A stretch of 64,000 nucleotides of DNA from CAYJFG01 sp964369405 (GCA_964369405.1 CAYJGB010000008.1:21167-85166); one strand, 5' to 3'. Counted from the stretch's first letter, positions 44,418 to 53,208 are shown. Program-made: numbers and translations. The notes: generated by a model from the sequence alone, not told the origin.

Positions 44418-45281
44418 TTATTTAAATCTTTTCGCATAACCACATTTTTTACAGAGTTCTTGTGTTGCTAATCTGTTTGAAAAACCTTCATATATGGATA
44501 TTGACTTTTGGCTACTTAATATGTCATCTAGGGTATCTTTATAGATATTACCTAAATTTATATCTCCTTTACTATCTAAACAACAAGGCACAACTACTCC
44601 GTCACATAATATTCCTAGTTGGTTTCTTAACCCATAACAAAACACGTTGTTTTCATCGCTTTTACTGTTTTCTAAACTTGGCCATTCAAATCGTTCTTCT
44701 TTACCTAAATATAAGTTTCGTTTGATTGTTGCACTCCCTTTTATATTTATATCCTGCTCTATGTCTTTTGCAGTCGTTTCATCAACATTTAATTCTCTAC
44801 ACAACATTTTAAATAAATTTATATTGTTATTATCTACTCCTAAATTCCATAATCTCACCTCGCAAATTATGTTGCGTTTAGTTGCAATATTTACAAAGGT
44901 TGTTATATCTTTTATGTAGGTGTATATTATATTCATATCATTTGTTTCTAAACTATGTAAAGATATACTTACTTTCCTGAGCGACTTGCTTTCTAACAGT
45001 GTTTCTTGGTTTTGTTTTAATAGTGTTCCATTAGTAGTTATATTAACTCTTAAGTTGTAGTTGATTGCAACTAGTAAAAATTCTTTTAAATCTTTATGTA
45101 ATAGGGGCTCTCCTAAAATATGTAGATATATATAGTCGGTGTAAGGTTTTATTTTCTGTACTATTCTTGTAAACTCGTCAATTGTCATAAAACGTGGTTG
45201 ACGTGTATTGCCTATGCAAAAACTGCATTTTAAATTACATACATTGGTGATTTCTATATATATTCTAGAAAATTTCTTCAT
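44418..45281 (-). CDS. Radical SAM protein with SPASM-like C-terminus
   Basis: The 287 residues start with CNLKCSFC (Cys15, 19 and 22, the CxxxCxxC SAM cluster site), followed by a GEP motif (HILGEPLLH) and a TTNGTLL strand. The C-terminus has CYGLRNQLGILCDGVVVPCC and ELCKKCGY, a SPASM-type auxiliary cluster region. Such proteins modify peptides, proteins or small molecules. No precursor peptide or peptidase is evident beside it; only the phosphatase gene follows. Substrate unknown. TAGGAG precedes the ATG. Confidence 0.85.
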   Translation of the reverse strand: MKKFSRIYIEITNVCNLKCSFCIGNTRQPRFMTIDEFTRIVQKIKPYTDYIYLHILGEPLLHKDLKEFLLVAINYNLRVNITTNGTLLKQNQETLLESKSLRKVSISLHSLETNDMNIIYTYIKDITTFVNIATKRNIICEVRLWNLGVDNNNINLFKMLCRELNVDETTAKDIEQDINIKGSATIKRNLYLGKEERFEWPSLENSKSDENNVFCYGLRNQLGILCDGVVVPCCLDSKGDINLGNIYKDTLDDILSSQKSISIYEGFSNRLATQELCKKCGYAKRFK

Positions 45282-45312
45282 ATAATAAAACTCCTACTTA
45301 ATATTTACTTTG

Positions 45313-45321
45313 ATTATATCA
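45313..45321 (-). promoter_or_regulatory. Extended -10 promoter of the radical SAM-phosphatase pair
   Basis: On the minus strand TGATATAAT lies about 35 bases before the start codon; a TTACAT string at the -35 distance is weak. Confidence 0.5.
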
Positions 45322-45363
45322 CAGATTGATTATAAATGTAATATTAAACTTTTAACAAATTAA

Positions 45364-45393
45364 AACAACACCACTAATTAAAGTGATGTTGTT
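45364..45393 (-). terminator. Terminator of the perR-rubrerythrin unit
   Basis: AACAACACCACT (45364-45375) pairs with AGTGATGTTGTT (45382-45393) with one G-T pair. Read on the minus strand it is followed by TTTTAATTTG. It lies 24 bases past the rubrerythrin stop. Confidence 0.7.
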
Positions 45394-45416
45394 AATTTTT
45401 ATAAATTTATTTCTAA

Positions 45417-45962
45417 TTATTCGCCAAAATATCTTTGTAATAATCCTGCAAAACCTGCACCGTGTCTTGCTTCATCTTTTGCCATCTCATGCACTGTATC
45501 GTGAATAGCGTCTAGGTTTTGTTGTTTTGCCATTTTTGCTATTTCAAATTTACCTGCACATGCTCCTGTTTCTGCTGCTACTCTTAATTTTAAGTTTTCT
45601 TTTGTGCTGTCTGTTAATACTTCACCTAAAAGTTCAGCAAATTTTGCTGCGTGTTCTGCTTCTTCAAATGCATACTTTGTGAATGCTGCTGATATTTCTG
45701 GGTATCCTTCTCTATCTGCTACTCTTGCCATTGCTAAATACATTCCTACTTCTGCACATTCACCTGTGAAATTATCTTTTAAACCTTGATATATTTCAGG
45801 GTCTACACCTTTTGCAATACCTACTTCGTGTACTGTTGCAAATGATTGTTCTTCTGTCATTAAGCTGAATTTTTCTGCTGGTGCTTTGCATATTGGACAG
45901 GCCTCTGGTGGTTGGTTCCCTTCATGAACGTGTCCACATATTAAACATACATATTTTTGCAT
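45417..45962 (-). CDS. Reverse rubrerythrin (N-terminal rubredoxin domain)
   Basis: A frame open to 45977 is rejected because its first codons contain the GGAGG that serves the ATG at 45962; the protein has 181 residues. The rubredoxin-like domain comes first ([10 protein letters not shown] and CPICKAP), then the ferritin-like di-iron domain with ExxH motifs ([20 protein letters not shown]). This order defines reverse rubrerythrins, which in Clostridium acetobutylicum are PerR-controlled peroxide reductases. Here perR lies 61 bases upstream on the same strand. Confidence 0.93.
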   Translation of the reverse strand: MQKYVCLICGHVHEGNQPPEACPICKAPAEKFSLMTEEQSFATVHEVGIAKGVDPEIYQGLKDNFTGECAEVGMYLAMARVADREGYPEISAAFTKYAFEEAEHAAKFAELLGEVLTDSTKENLKLRVAAETGACAGKFEIAKMAKQQNLDAIHDTVHEMAKDEARHGAGFAGLLQRYFGE

Positions 45963-46023
45963 TTTGATTTCCTCCATATTTTAAATTATTTTTTATAATA
46001 AAAAGGTAAATCCCTTTTATTTA

Positions 46024-46419
46024 CTAAGATTTTAATTCTTTACATATATTACATTCTCCATAAAACGTTAAATTATGATGTGTAACTGTAAAATTATATT
46101 TATTTGCTACTGAAATATCGATTGATTTATTAGTATCTACTTTCATAATATCTATTACAGCACCACAAGTATTGCATACAAAGTGTGAATGTGGGTTAAC
46201 ATTAGCATCAAAACGTTCTTGACCATTAACATTGCCTACTGAAACTACTAAACCTTGTTCTTTAAACAAAGATATATTTCTGTAAACAGTAGCAAGGCTT
46301 ATATCAGGATATTCAGAATTTAATTTATTATAAACCCACTCTGCTGTAGGGTGGCTTTTTGTAGAAGATAAGGTGTTATAGATAGCTTCTCTTTTTCTAC
46401 TAAAATTTTGTTTTTTCAT
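46024..46419 (-). CDS. perR: PerR-type Fur family peroxide sensor
   Basis: The 131 residues have a winged helix (HPTAEWVYNKLNSEYPDISLATVYRNI) and a dimer domain with ERFDANVNPHSHFVC, containing the His and Asp ligands for the regulatory Fe or Mn, and two CxxC pairs (CNTC, CNIC) for structural zinc. The pattern and the rubrerythrin neighbour favour PerR over Fur. AGGAG precedes the ATG, and a Fur-type box sits just upstream, so it is likely autoregulated. Confidence 0.88.
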   Translation of the reverse strand: MKKQNFSRKREAIYNTLSSTKSHPTAEWVYNKLNSEYPDISLATVYRNISLFKEQGLVVSVGNVNGQERFDANVNPHSHFVCNTCGAVIDIMKVDTNKSIDISVANKYNFTVTHHNLTFYGECNICKELKS

Positions 46420-46436
46420 AATTAACTCCTAAAAAA

Positions 46437-46451
46437 CAATAATCATTCTCA
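46437..46451. promoter_or_regulatory. PerR/Fur-type operator upstream of perR
   Basis: On the minus strand TGAGAATGATTATTG matches the 15-base 7-1-7 Fur/PerR consensus TGATAATGATTATCA at 12 positions. It lies about 20 bases before the perR start codon. Confidence 0.7.
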
Positions 46452-46642
46452 TTTCTTTATCATATTAACATATAAATCACACTTTGTAAAGATGTATTTT
46501 AAATATTTTTTATAAAAATTCAATGTTTATCGGATTTTACAAATTTATCCTTTGTTTTTGTTTTTTCTTTGTATCTAATTTATATGTATATTTTATTTTG
46601 CTTTTTCATATCTTTAATAAATACAATTTAGGAGTTGATTTT

Positions 46643-47191
46643 ATGCCTTCTGTTTTTTTAAGCCCGTCTACTCAACAAGCAAATCCTTATGTTGATGGTG
46701 GAAACGAAGAATATTATATGAATTTGATTGCTGATGAAATGGTACCTTATTTGCTTGCTAGTGGTATTAAGGTTGTTAGAAATGACCCAAATGAGCCTTT
46801 AAGTGCTGCTATTGCTCAATCGAATTTAGGTGATTTCGATATTCATTTTTCTATTCATTCTAATGCTAGCCCTGAAAGTCGTGCTGGTATGACTAGAGGT
46901 GCTGATGTATATTATTATGATGGTAGTAAAAAAGGGTTTGAGCTTGCTTCTATTGTTGCTGATAACTATAAAGCTATATATCCTGACCCTAATTTAGTAA
47001 AAACAGTGCCAAATACTTCTTTTGCTGAGCTTAGAAGTACTAAAGCTCCTGCTATTCTTATTGAAACTGCATATCATGATAATGTGGAAGACGCACAATG
47101 GATACGTGAAAATATTGAAAATATAGCAAGAAATTTATCACTTTCTATAACTGAGTATTTTGGTATTCCCTTTGTAGAGCCTACTATGTAA
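46643..47191 (+). CDS. N-acetylmuramoyl-L-alanine amidase-like protein (Amidase_3)
   Basis: The frame is open from 46523, but AGGAG before the ATG at 46643 decides the start and removes the hydrophobic false leader, leaving 182 residues. Amidase_3 features are NEEYYMNLIADE (zinc-ligand Glu), HFSIHSNASPE (zinc-ligand His) and LIETAYHDN (catalytic Glu). The first zinc-ligand His, normally in a GHGG motif near the N-terminus, is replaced by STQQANPYVDGG. No signal peptide is present, so release, sporulation use or a non-classical route must be assumed. The gene ends inside the palindrome at 47190-47330. Confidence 0.82.
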   Translation: MPSVFLSPSTQQANPYVDGGNEEYYMNLIADEMVPYLLASGIKVVRNDPNEPLSAAIAQSNLGDFDIHFSIHSNASPESRAGMTRGADVYYYDGSKKGFELASIVADNYKAIYPDPNLVKTVPNTSFAELRSTKAPAILIETAYHDNVEDAQWIRENIENIARNLSLSITEYFGIPFVEPTM

Positions 47192-47330
47192 GCCTAGTTC
47201 TTAGGGTCCGCCTGTGTGTGCTATGCACACAAAAAAGCCACCACGCTCCTATTTGATTTCAAGGATTGTGGTGGCTTTTTCACTGCAAAACGTAGTTTTG
47301 CAGTGCAGGCGGACCCTAAGAACTGGGCTT
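47190..47330. repeat. Cloverleaf-like palindromic element between convergent genes
   Basis: The outer arms 47190-47214 and 47306-47330 are 25-base inverted repeats with one mismatch. They contain the last bases of both flanking genes' stop codons. Inside are three hairpins: TGTGTG/CACACA (47214-47230), AAAAAAGCCACCAC with GTGGTGGCTTTTTC (47231-47281) and CACTGCAAAAC with GTTTTGCAGTG (47281-47304). The middle hairpin has T runs on both strands and would terminate both genes. It is either an elaborate bidirectional terminator or a small non-autonomous element. Confidence 0.88.
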
Positions 47331-48063
47331 ACAGAAAACCTCCATCTACTGTAAGCGTTTGACCAGTTATAAATTTTGAATTATCACTTGCTAAAAAATA
47401 TATTGCTTTTGCTATGTCTAACGGCTGTCCTAGACAATTAAGCGGAGTTTCTTCTATTAGTACATTTATTGTATCTTCTCCCAAATTTGCACACATATCA
47501 GTGTTAATAACTCCAGGTGCTATACAATTTACTCGTATACCGCTAGGTGCGACTTCTTTTGATAGTGCTTTTGTAAGTGCTATTACACCACCTTTTGTAG
47601 TGCTATAACACACTTCCATACTAGCACCACTTAGTCCCCAAATTGACGAAATGTTTATAATATTACCTCTATGCTCTCTTATCATATATTCCAGAACTTT
47701 TCTACTTGTAAAAAACATAGAACTCAAATTTGTGTTTAAAAGGTTAAACCATTCATCGTCAGTAGTTTGAGTAAATAATTTTTGTTGGCTTACTCCAGCG
47801 TTGTTTACTAAAACATCTATAAAACCAAAATCAGCAATAACGTTTTCAATTAGTAAGCTTACCTCATAACTTTTACTTACGTCTGCTTTATAGATTTGAG
47901 CAGTGCCTCCGTTAGATATAATAGTTTCCTTAACTTCTAAGGCGTTGTTTTCACTTTTAAAGTAGTTAATTGCAACATTGTATCCTTTTTTTGCAAAATA
48001 TATTGCAGTAGATGCGCCTATCCCTTTAGAAGCACCTGTAATTAAAACTGTTTTAGACATCAT
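47329..48063 (-). CDS. FabG-like short-chain dehydrogenase/reductase
   Basis: The 244 residues have GASKGIGAST (NADP-binding), NNAGVS, the catalytic Ser in NISSIWG and YSTTKGG (Tyr-x-x-x-Lys). The C-terminal TGQTLTVDGG is typical of FabG-type reductases. Two ATG codons lie in tandem (48063 and 48060); AGGTGA spacing slightly favours the second. It is 10 bases from the flavin reductase-like gene upstream and not beside fatty-acid genes, so a 3-oxoacyl-ACP substrate is only one option. Its stop lies in the palindrome. Confidence 0.85.
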   Translation of the reverse strand: MMSKTVLITGASKGIGASTAIYFAKKGYNVAINYFKSENNALEVKETIISNGGTAQIYKADVSKSYEVSLLIENVIADFGFIDVLVNNAGVSQQKLFTQTTDDEWFNLLNTNLSSMFFTSRKVLEYMIREHRGNIINISSIWGLSGASMEVCYSTTKGGVIALTKALSKEVAPSGIRVNCIAPGVINTDMCANLGEDTINVLIEETPLNCLGQPLDIAKAIYFLASDNSKFITGQTLTVDGGFL

Positions 48064-48073
48064 TTATCACCTG

Positions 48074-48583
48074 TTATTCGCTTACTAGCACTTTTACTAT
48101 TTCTGAAACAAACATTTTATGATAATCTTTATTAGGATAATTTTTCTCATCTAATTCTTTTTCAATAAAAGAGTCAGAATTAAAATCTTGTTTATATAAT
48201 TTTTTGCAAACTAAAACAAGTTTTGCTTGTTCGTAGTATGGTGCGTTTTCGTCAAAAACAGGGATTAAACCAGTTTCTTTATCCTTATCAAAATCTTTTC
48301 CAGATTTTGTTCCACAAAATTTTAGAGCATCTCTCATATCATCGTTAAAGAAAGACAAAGTAAAATAATCATTTTTATCAATAAATTCTAAAGTGTATCT
48401 TTGTGGCCTAACAAATGTGAAAGCAACATTTTTGTTCCACATAAAGCCTAAACCACCCCAACTAGCAGTCATTGTGTTGTGTTTTTCTTCATTTCCAGCA
48501 GTAATAAGCATCCAATCTTTGCTAATTAAATCAAAAGCGCTTTCCTTGATTTCGTTACAGTTTATCTCTTTAAAATTTTTCAT
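48074..48583 (-). CDS. Flavin reductase-like (flavoredoxin-type) FMN-binding protein
   Basis: The 169-residue protein resembles the FMN-binding split barrel: DWMLITAGNEEKHNTMTASWGGLGFMWNK, FVRPQRYTLEFI and FTLSFF are typical of the flavin reductase-like family (PF01613). It may transfer electrons in a redox or peroxide-related pathway. It is upstream of the SDR gene and followed by it after 10 bases, so the two are co-transcribed. Confidence 0.82.
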   Translation of the reverse strand: MKNFKEINCNEIKESAFDLISKDWMLITAGNEEKHNTMTASWGGLGFMWNKNVAFTFVRPQRYTLEFIDKNDYFTLSFFNDDMRDALKFCGTKSGKDFDKDKETGLIPVFDENAPYYEQAKLVLVCKKLYKQDFNSDSFIEKELDEKNYPNKDYHKMFVSEIVKVLVSE

Positions 48584-48660
48584 ATATAAAACTCCTTTTA
48601 ATTTATTTACTTATATTATATGAATTAATAAATGAATATAAGAAAATTATATCATTAAAG

Positions 48661-48694
48661 TGAATAATATACAAGTTTTAATGAATAATATTCA
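48661..48694. promoter_or_regulatory. Pair of ARG-box-like sites
   Basis: TGAATAATATACA (48661-48673) and TGAATAATATTCA (48682-48694, a near-perfect palindrome) start 21 bases apart, two helical turns, as in classical ArgR operator pairs. They are about 180 bases upstream of the argG promoter and 80 bases upstream of the divergent flavin reductase-like gene. Confidence 0.55.
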
Positions 48695-48819
48695 TTTTGA
48701 TTTAATGTAAAGACGGGGGATTTAGTGATTGAACAAGAAAAAATTCATCAAAAATTATATCTACACAACCCAAAATATACAGAATAGTTAAAAATACATT
48801 CTTATTAACTTTTAAAGAT

Positions 48820-48860
48820 ATTCACTTATACAAAAAATTCATATTTTGTATATTTATGCA
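48820..48860. promoter_or_regulatory. ARG-box-like sites upstream of the argG promoter
   Basis: ATTCACTTATACA (48820-48832) and TGTATATTTATGCA (48847-48860) resemble ARG boxes; the second ends nine bases before the -35 box of argG. An ArgR/AhrC-type repressor bound here could control the arginine genes. Confidence 0.55.
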
Positions 48861-48868
48861 TAAAACCC

Positions 48869-48896
48869 TTGATTTTTTGCATAAGAGGTGTATAAT
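48869..48896 (+). promoter_or_regulatory. Promoter of argG
   Basis: TTGATT (48869-48874) and TATAAT (48891-48896) are separated by 16 bases; the start codon follows 43 bases later. Confidence 0.7.
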
Positions 48897-48939
48897 ATGA
48901 GATAGATAATTTAAAATTTATATTATAGAGGTGCTTACA

Positions 48940-50160
48940 ATGGAAAAGAAAATTAAAAAAGTAGTTTTAGCTTATTCAGGTGGTCTTGATACATCAATAA
49001 TAATACCTTGGTTAAAAGAAAATTATGATAATTGTGAAGTTATTGCTGTAAGTGGTGACGTAGGTCAAGGTACAGAGCTTGACGGATTAGAAGAAAAAGC
49101 ACTTAAAACAGGTGCATCAAAATTATATATTGAAGATTTAAACAAAGAGTTTATAGAAGAGTATGTGTGGCCAACACTAAAAGCTGGTGCAGTGTATGAG
49201 AAAAAATATCTACTAGGAACAGCATTTGCTAGACCAGTAATAGCTAAAAGAATAGTTGAAATTGCACTTGAAGAAGGTGCAGATGCTATTTGTCATGGTT
49301 GCACAGGTAAAGGTAATGACCAAGTTCGTTTTGAATTAGCAATAAAAGCATATGCTCCAGATATGACTATAATTGCACCATGGAGAACATGGGAGTTAAA
49401 ATCAAGAGAAGACGAAATAGCGTATGCAGAAGCTAAAGGAGTACCTTTAAAAATAAATAGAGAAACAAACTATTCAAAAGATAAAAATGTATGGCATTTA
49501 TCACATGAAGGTTTAGACCTTGAAGACCCATCAGGCGAGCCATTTTATGATGACCCTAATTTCTTAGAATTAGGAGTAAGTCCAATGCAAGCTCCAGACA
49601 AAGCAGAGTATGTAACAGTGTCTTTTGAAAAAGGAATACCAACAGCAGTAAACGGTGAAAAAATGGATGCAGTAAGCATTGTAAAAACATTGAATGAGAT
49701 TGGTGGCAGAAACGGTGTAGGCATAGTAGATATGATAGAAAACCGTTTAGTAGGAATGAAAGCACGTGGAGTATACGAAACACCAGGTGGAACAATATTA
49801 TATGCAGCACACGACAAACTAGAAGAATTATGTTTAGATAGAGATACAATACAATATAAAGAAGTAGTAGCTAATCGTTTTGCACAATTAGTATATTACG
49901 GACAATGGTATACACCACTAAGAGAAGCAATAAGTGCCTTTGTTGACAGCACACAAGAGTATGTGACAGGTGAAGTTAAGTTAAAATTATATAAAGGTAA
50001 TGTAATGGATGCAGGAGTTACATCTCCATATTCACTATATGATGAAGAAATAGCAACATTTGACGAAGATGAAGTATATGACCAAAACGATTCAGCAGGA
50101 TTTATTAACTTATTTGGATTGCCTTTAAAAGTAAGAGCAAAAAAAGGATTAATAAAATAA
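48940..50160 (+). CDS. argG: Argininosuccinate synthase
   Basis: AGAGGTG precedes the ATG at 48940; a GTG nine bases earlier is inside this site and is rejected. The 406 residues contain the PP-loop AYSGGLDTS and the signature [13 protein letters not shown]. The enzyme joins citrulline and aspartate. It is the first arginine gene, downstream of ARG-box-like sites, and is followed after 13 bases by a glycosyltransferase gene instead of argH. Confidence 0.97.
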   Translation: MEKKIKKVVLAYSGGLDTSIIIPWLKENYDNCEVIAVSGDVGQGTELDGLEEKALKTGASKLYIEDLNKEFIEEYVWPTLKAGAVYEKKYLLGTAFARPVIAKRIVEIALEEGADAICHGCTGKGNDQVRFELAIKAYAPDMTIIAPWRTWELKSREDEIAYAEAKGVPLKINRETNYSKDKNVWHLSHEGLDLEDPSGEPFYDDPNFLELGVSPMQAPDKAEYVTVSFEKGIPTAVNGEKMDAVSIVKTLNEIGGRNGVGIVDMIENRLVGMKARGVYETPGGTILYAAHDKLEELCLDRDTIQYKEVVANRFAQLVYYGQWYTPLREAISAFVDSTQEYVTGEVKLKLYKGNVMDAGVTSPYSLYDEEIATFDEDEVYDQNDSAGFINLFGLPLKVRAKKGLIK

Positions 50161-50173
50161 AAAAGGTGTCTAT

Positions 50174-51151
50174 ATGCTGAAATTTAGTTTAATAGTACCA
50201 ATATATAATGTAGAGAAGTTTTTACCACAATGTTTAGATAGCATTTTAGACCAAGATATACCACTTGAGGAATATGAAATTATTTGTATAATTGATGGTT
50301 CTCCAGACAATTGTACAAATATAGTTAAAGAGTATCAAGAAAAATATTCTAATATAGTTTTGTTTGAACAAAAGAATAGTGGAGTTTCAACTGCTAGAAA
50401 CAATGGTATAGAGTTATCAAAAGGTGAGTATTTATGGTTTATAGATCCAGATGATTTTATAGTGTCAAATTGTTTGAAATATTTATATGATGAAATTAAA
50501 AAAGACGACTATGATATGATAAAATTTAATTGGACCAGAATTGAAGAAACAATGGAATATAATAAACTTAATTATACATTACAAACAGCATTTGATAACA
50601 AGGCAAAAGTAAGTGATGTTTGTACAATAAGTATCATTAAAAAACAAGTATATAGTGACAATGATTTGAATTTTAATCCGTTGTTATTAAGAAAAGAAGA
50701 TGTGTTGTATTATTTTTATTTGACAGCTTTGGATTTAAAAATAAAAACACTTCATAATGTTGTGATATATATATATAGGCGAAGAAAAAATTCTAGTATG
50801 ACTAGTAGAAACATAGAAGATCAAAAAATAAAAGCTAATGCAATTTTAATTTGTGCTAGTGAGATTGAAAGCAATAGAACACTTTATATTAATAACAAAA
50901 AGATGTTGAACTATATAAATTATAAAGTTCAAAGTTTATGCGTAGGATTGTTAATTGATACATTTATTCATAACAGAAAAGATTATAAAACAGTGATTCA
51001 AAAAATGACATCATTGAAACTCTTGCCTTTTAGATATAAAAAAAAATTAAATATAAAACAATGTAAAAAAATAAAGCAATATATGTTTGCTGTTTTAGAA
51101 TTTTTAATGTATAAAAACTGGTTTGTGAGATTTTTAAAAGTGTTTGGTTAA
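50174..51151 (+). CDS. Family 2 glycosyltransferase, first of four
   Basis: The 325 residues start with FSLIVPIYNVEKFLPQCLDS and carry IIDGSPDN and the metal-binding DPDD in YLWFIDPDDF, typical GT-A family 2 features. The C-terminal 190 residues are Lys-rich and end in an aromatic/hydrophobic stretch (LEFLMYKNWFVRFLKVF) that probably binds the membrane. Its first 303 bases after the start are identical to those of the next gene. It follows argG by 13 bases. Acceptor unknown; cell-surface polysaccharide or pilus glycosylation are options. Confidence 0.88.
   Translation: MLKFSLIVPIYNVEKFLPQCLDSILDQDIPLEEYEIICIIDGSPDNCTNIVKEYQEKYSNIVLFEQKNSGVSTARNNGIELSKGEYLWFIDPDDFIVSNCLKYLYDEIKKDDYDMIKFNWTRIEETMEYNKLNYTLQTAFDNKAKVSDVCTISIIKKQVYSDNDLNFNPLLLRKEDVLYYFYLTALDLKIKTLHNVVIYIYRRRKNSSMTSRNIEDQKIKANAILICASEIESNRTLYINNKKMLNYINYKVQSLCVGLLIDTFIHNRKDYKTVIQKMTSLKLLPFRYKKKLNIKQCKKIKQYMFAVLEFLMYKNWFVRFLKVFG
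50178..50480 (+). repeat. 303-bp segment identical to 51168-51470
   Basis: Base-by-base comparison shows no difference to 51168-51470. It covers the N-terminal donor-binding part of the glycosyltransferase. Identity stops abruptly at a T/A difference after codon 102, beyond which the two genes are clearly divergent. Confidence 0.95.
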
Positions 51152-51166
51152 TAGGAGATAAACAAG

Positions 51167-52141
51167 GTGAAATTTAGTTTAATAGTACCAATATATAATG
51201 TAGAGAAGTTTTTACCACAATGTTTAGATAGCATTTTAGACCAAGATATACCACTTGAGGAATATGAAATTATTTGTATAATTGATGGTTCTCCAGACAA
51301 TTGTACAAATATAGTTAAAGAGTATCAAGAAAAATATTCTAATATAGTTTTGTTTGAACAAAAGAATAGTGGAGTTTCAACTGCTAGAAACAATGGTATA
51401 GAGTTATCAAAAGGTGAGTATTTATGGTTTATAGATCCAGATGATTTTATAGTGTCAAATTGTTTGAAATTTTTATATAGTGAATTAAAAGAAAATAATT
51501 ATGATTATGTTGATTTTAGTTATACAACAATTGATGAAAATGAAAAATATAATGCAGAAAAATATAAGCTAAATATAAATTTTTCTAATGTACAATACCA
51601 TTTAGCTTATCCGTGGCAAATGATATGTAAAAAAACTATATATGATATAAATAATTTAAAATTTAATACTTCAATGATTTACTGTGAAGATATATTATTA
51701 AGATTTCAAATTAATCAACTAGAGTTAAAAACTAAACAACTTGAAAATTTAGTTTTATATGCTTATAGAACAAGATATAATTCAGTTGCCAATAACAAAG
51801 ACTTTAAAATGATTAGAGAAAAAATAAATTGCTTATTGGTATTCTCATATGAAATTAACAAAATTCAAGATAGTTATAAAATAAACAACAATTCTTTTTT
51901 TGATGTTGATTATCAAGTGTTTTCACATTGTACAAATGCGTTGATAAGTACCTTTTATTATGATAGAACTAATTTTAAAAACATTTTAAATAAAGCGAAA
52001 CAAATGGGATTATATCCTTATAAATTAAAAAGAAAATTACATTTAAAGAAGTGTAAAACACAAAAACAATATTTATTAGAAATTTTTGAATATTTTATAT
52101 GCAAAAATTGGTTTGCTACAATAATTTCAAAATTTTGTTAA
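51167..52141 (+). CDS. Family 2 glycosyltransferase, second of four
   Basis: A GTG start after AGGAGAT gives 324 residues. Residues 1-101 are identical to the first gene, including FIDPDDF; the C-terminal two thirds are only distantly similar, with the same final pattern (LEIFEYFICKNWFATIISKF). The mosaic suggests recent gene conversion of the donor-binding half, leaving a different acceptor half. It starts 15 bases after the first gene. Confidence 0.88.
   Translation: MKFSLIVPIYNVEKFLPQCLDSILDQDIPLEEYEIICIIDGSPDNCTNIVKEYQEKYSNIVLFEQKNSGVSTARNNGIELSKGEYLWFIDPDDFIVSNCLKFLYSELKENNYDYVDFSYTTIDENEKYNAEKYKLNINFSNVQYHLAYPWQMICKKTIYDINNLKFNTSMIYCEDILLRFQINQLELKTKQLENLVLYAYRTRYNSVANNKDFKMIREKINCLLVFSYEINKIQDSYKINNNSFFDVDYQVFSHCTNALISTFYYDRTNFKNILNKAKQMGLYPYKLKRKLHLKKCKTQKQYLLEIFEYFICKNWFATIISKFC
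51168..51470 (+). repeat. 303-bp segment identical to 50178-50480
   Basis: Second copy of the identical N-terminal segment. The ribosome binding regions upstream differ, so the identity begins at the first codons. Confidence 0.95.
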
Positions 52142-52202
52142 AATGCTACACAGTTAAATATACGGATTTTTAAAGGTGTTAAAATAATAGGAGAGATATA
52201 AT

Positions 52203-53180
52203 TTGAAATTCAGCTTGATAATACCTATATATAATGTAGAAGAATTTTTACCACAATGTTTAGATAGTGTTTTAAATCAAGATATTGCGTTAAATGAATA
52301 TGAGATTATTTGTGTGATTGATGGTTCTCCAGATAACTCTATAGACATAGTAAGAGAATATCAGGAAAAATACTCTAATATAGTTTTGGTTGAGCAAGAG
52401 AATGGTGGAGTATGTTCTGCAAGAAACCATGGAATAAGATTAGCAAAAGGTGAATATGTGTGGTTTATAGACCCAGATGATTTTATAGTGACAAATTGCT
52501 TGATGTATTTATATAATAAATTAAAATCAAGTAATTATGATACTTTAAGATTTGATAGAACTGTAATTGATGAAAATACTGTGTATAAAAAAGATGAGTA
52601 TACTATAGGCAAAAAGTATGATAATCAAAATAGTTCAGATAATGTATGTACTATGATTATAGTGAAAAATGAGATTTATAAAAAAACAGGATTGACTTTC
52701 AACGAAAATTTAATTTTTGAAGAAGATACATTTTTTATGTTTCAATTGGACTTTAATAAGTATAATAGTATATTATTAAAAGATGAAGTAATGTTTGTTT
52801 ATAGAATAAGAGAAAAATCAATAACAAATGAAATTACTGATGCAAACACATTAAAAAAAATCAATTCATTAATTATTTTGGCAGAGGCATATAAAAATGA
52901 AAAATCAAAATTTTTAAATGATATAGAAAAAATTAAATCTATAAATAATAGAATAACAAATGCTTGTCAAGGGGCTTTGTTTATTGCGTTTTTTAAACAA
53001 AGAAAAAGTTACAAATATACATTTTATGAATTAAAAAACAAAGGACTTATACCTATGAAAACCAATTGGTATAATTTTAAATACAGAAAAGATATGAGTA
53101 TAAAGCATAATTTATTAGCAACTTTAGAAGCTTATTTTTCATTTACTTGGTTTGCATCTTTTCTTAAAATATTTGCATAA
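52203..53180 (+). CDS. Family 2 glycosyltransferase, third of four
   Basis: A TTG start after GGAGAG gives 325 residues. The N-terminal part is strongly similar but not identical to the first two genes (FSLIIPIYNVEEFLPQCLDS, VIDGSPDN, VWFIDPDDF). The C-terminal half is its own, ending LEAYFSFTWFASFLKIF. The 61-base gap before it contains no terminator. It belongs to the same array. Confidence 0.87.
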   Translation: MKFSLIIPIYNVEEFLPQCLDSVLNQDIALNEYEIICVIDGSPDNSIDIVREYQEKYSNIVLVEQENGGVCSARNHGIRLAKGEYVWFIDPDDFIVTNCLMYLYNKLKSSNYDTLRFDRTVIDENTVYKKDEYTIGKKYDNQNSSDNVCTMIIVKNEIYKKTGLTFNENLIFEEDTFFMFQLDFNKYNSILLKDEVMFVYRIREKSITNEITDANTLKKINSLIILAEAYKNEKSKFLNDIEKIKSINNRITNACQGALFIAFFKQRKSYKYTFYELKNKGLIPMKTNWYNFKYRKDMSIKHNLLATLEAYFSFTWFASFLKIFA

Positions 53181-53208
53181 ATATAAATAATTTGATTGTG
53201 AGGGTAAA

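Noticed and set aside
46523..46642. Hydrophobic N-terminal extension of the amidase as a signal anchor
   Set aside because: The ribosome site directly before the ATG at 46643 and the AT-rich, non-protein-like extension favour the shorter form.
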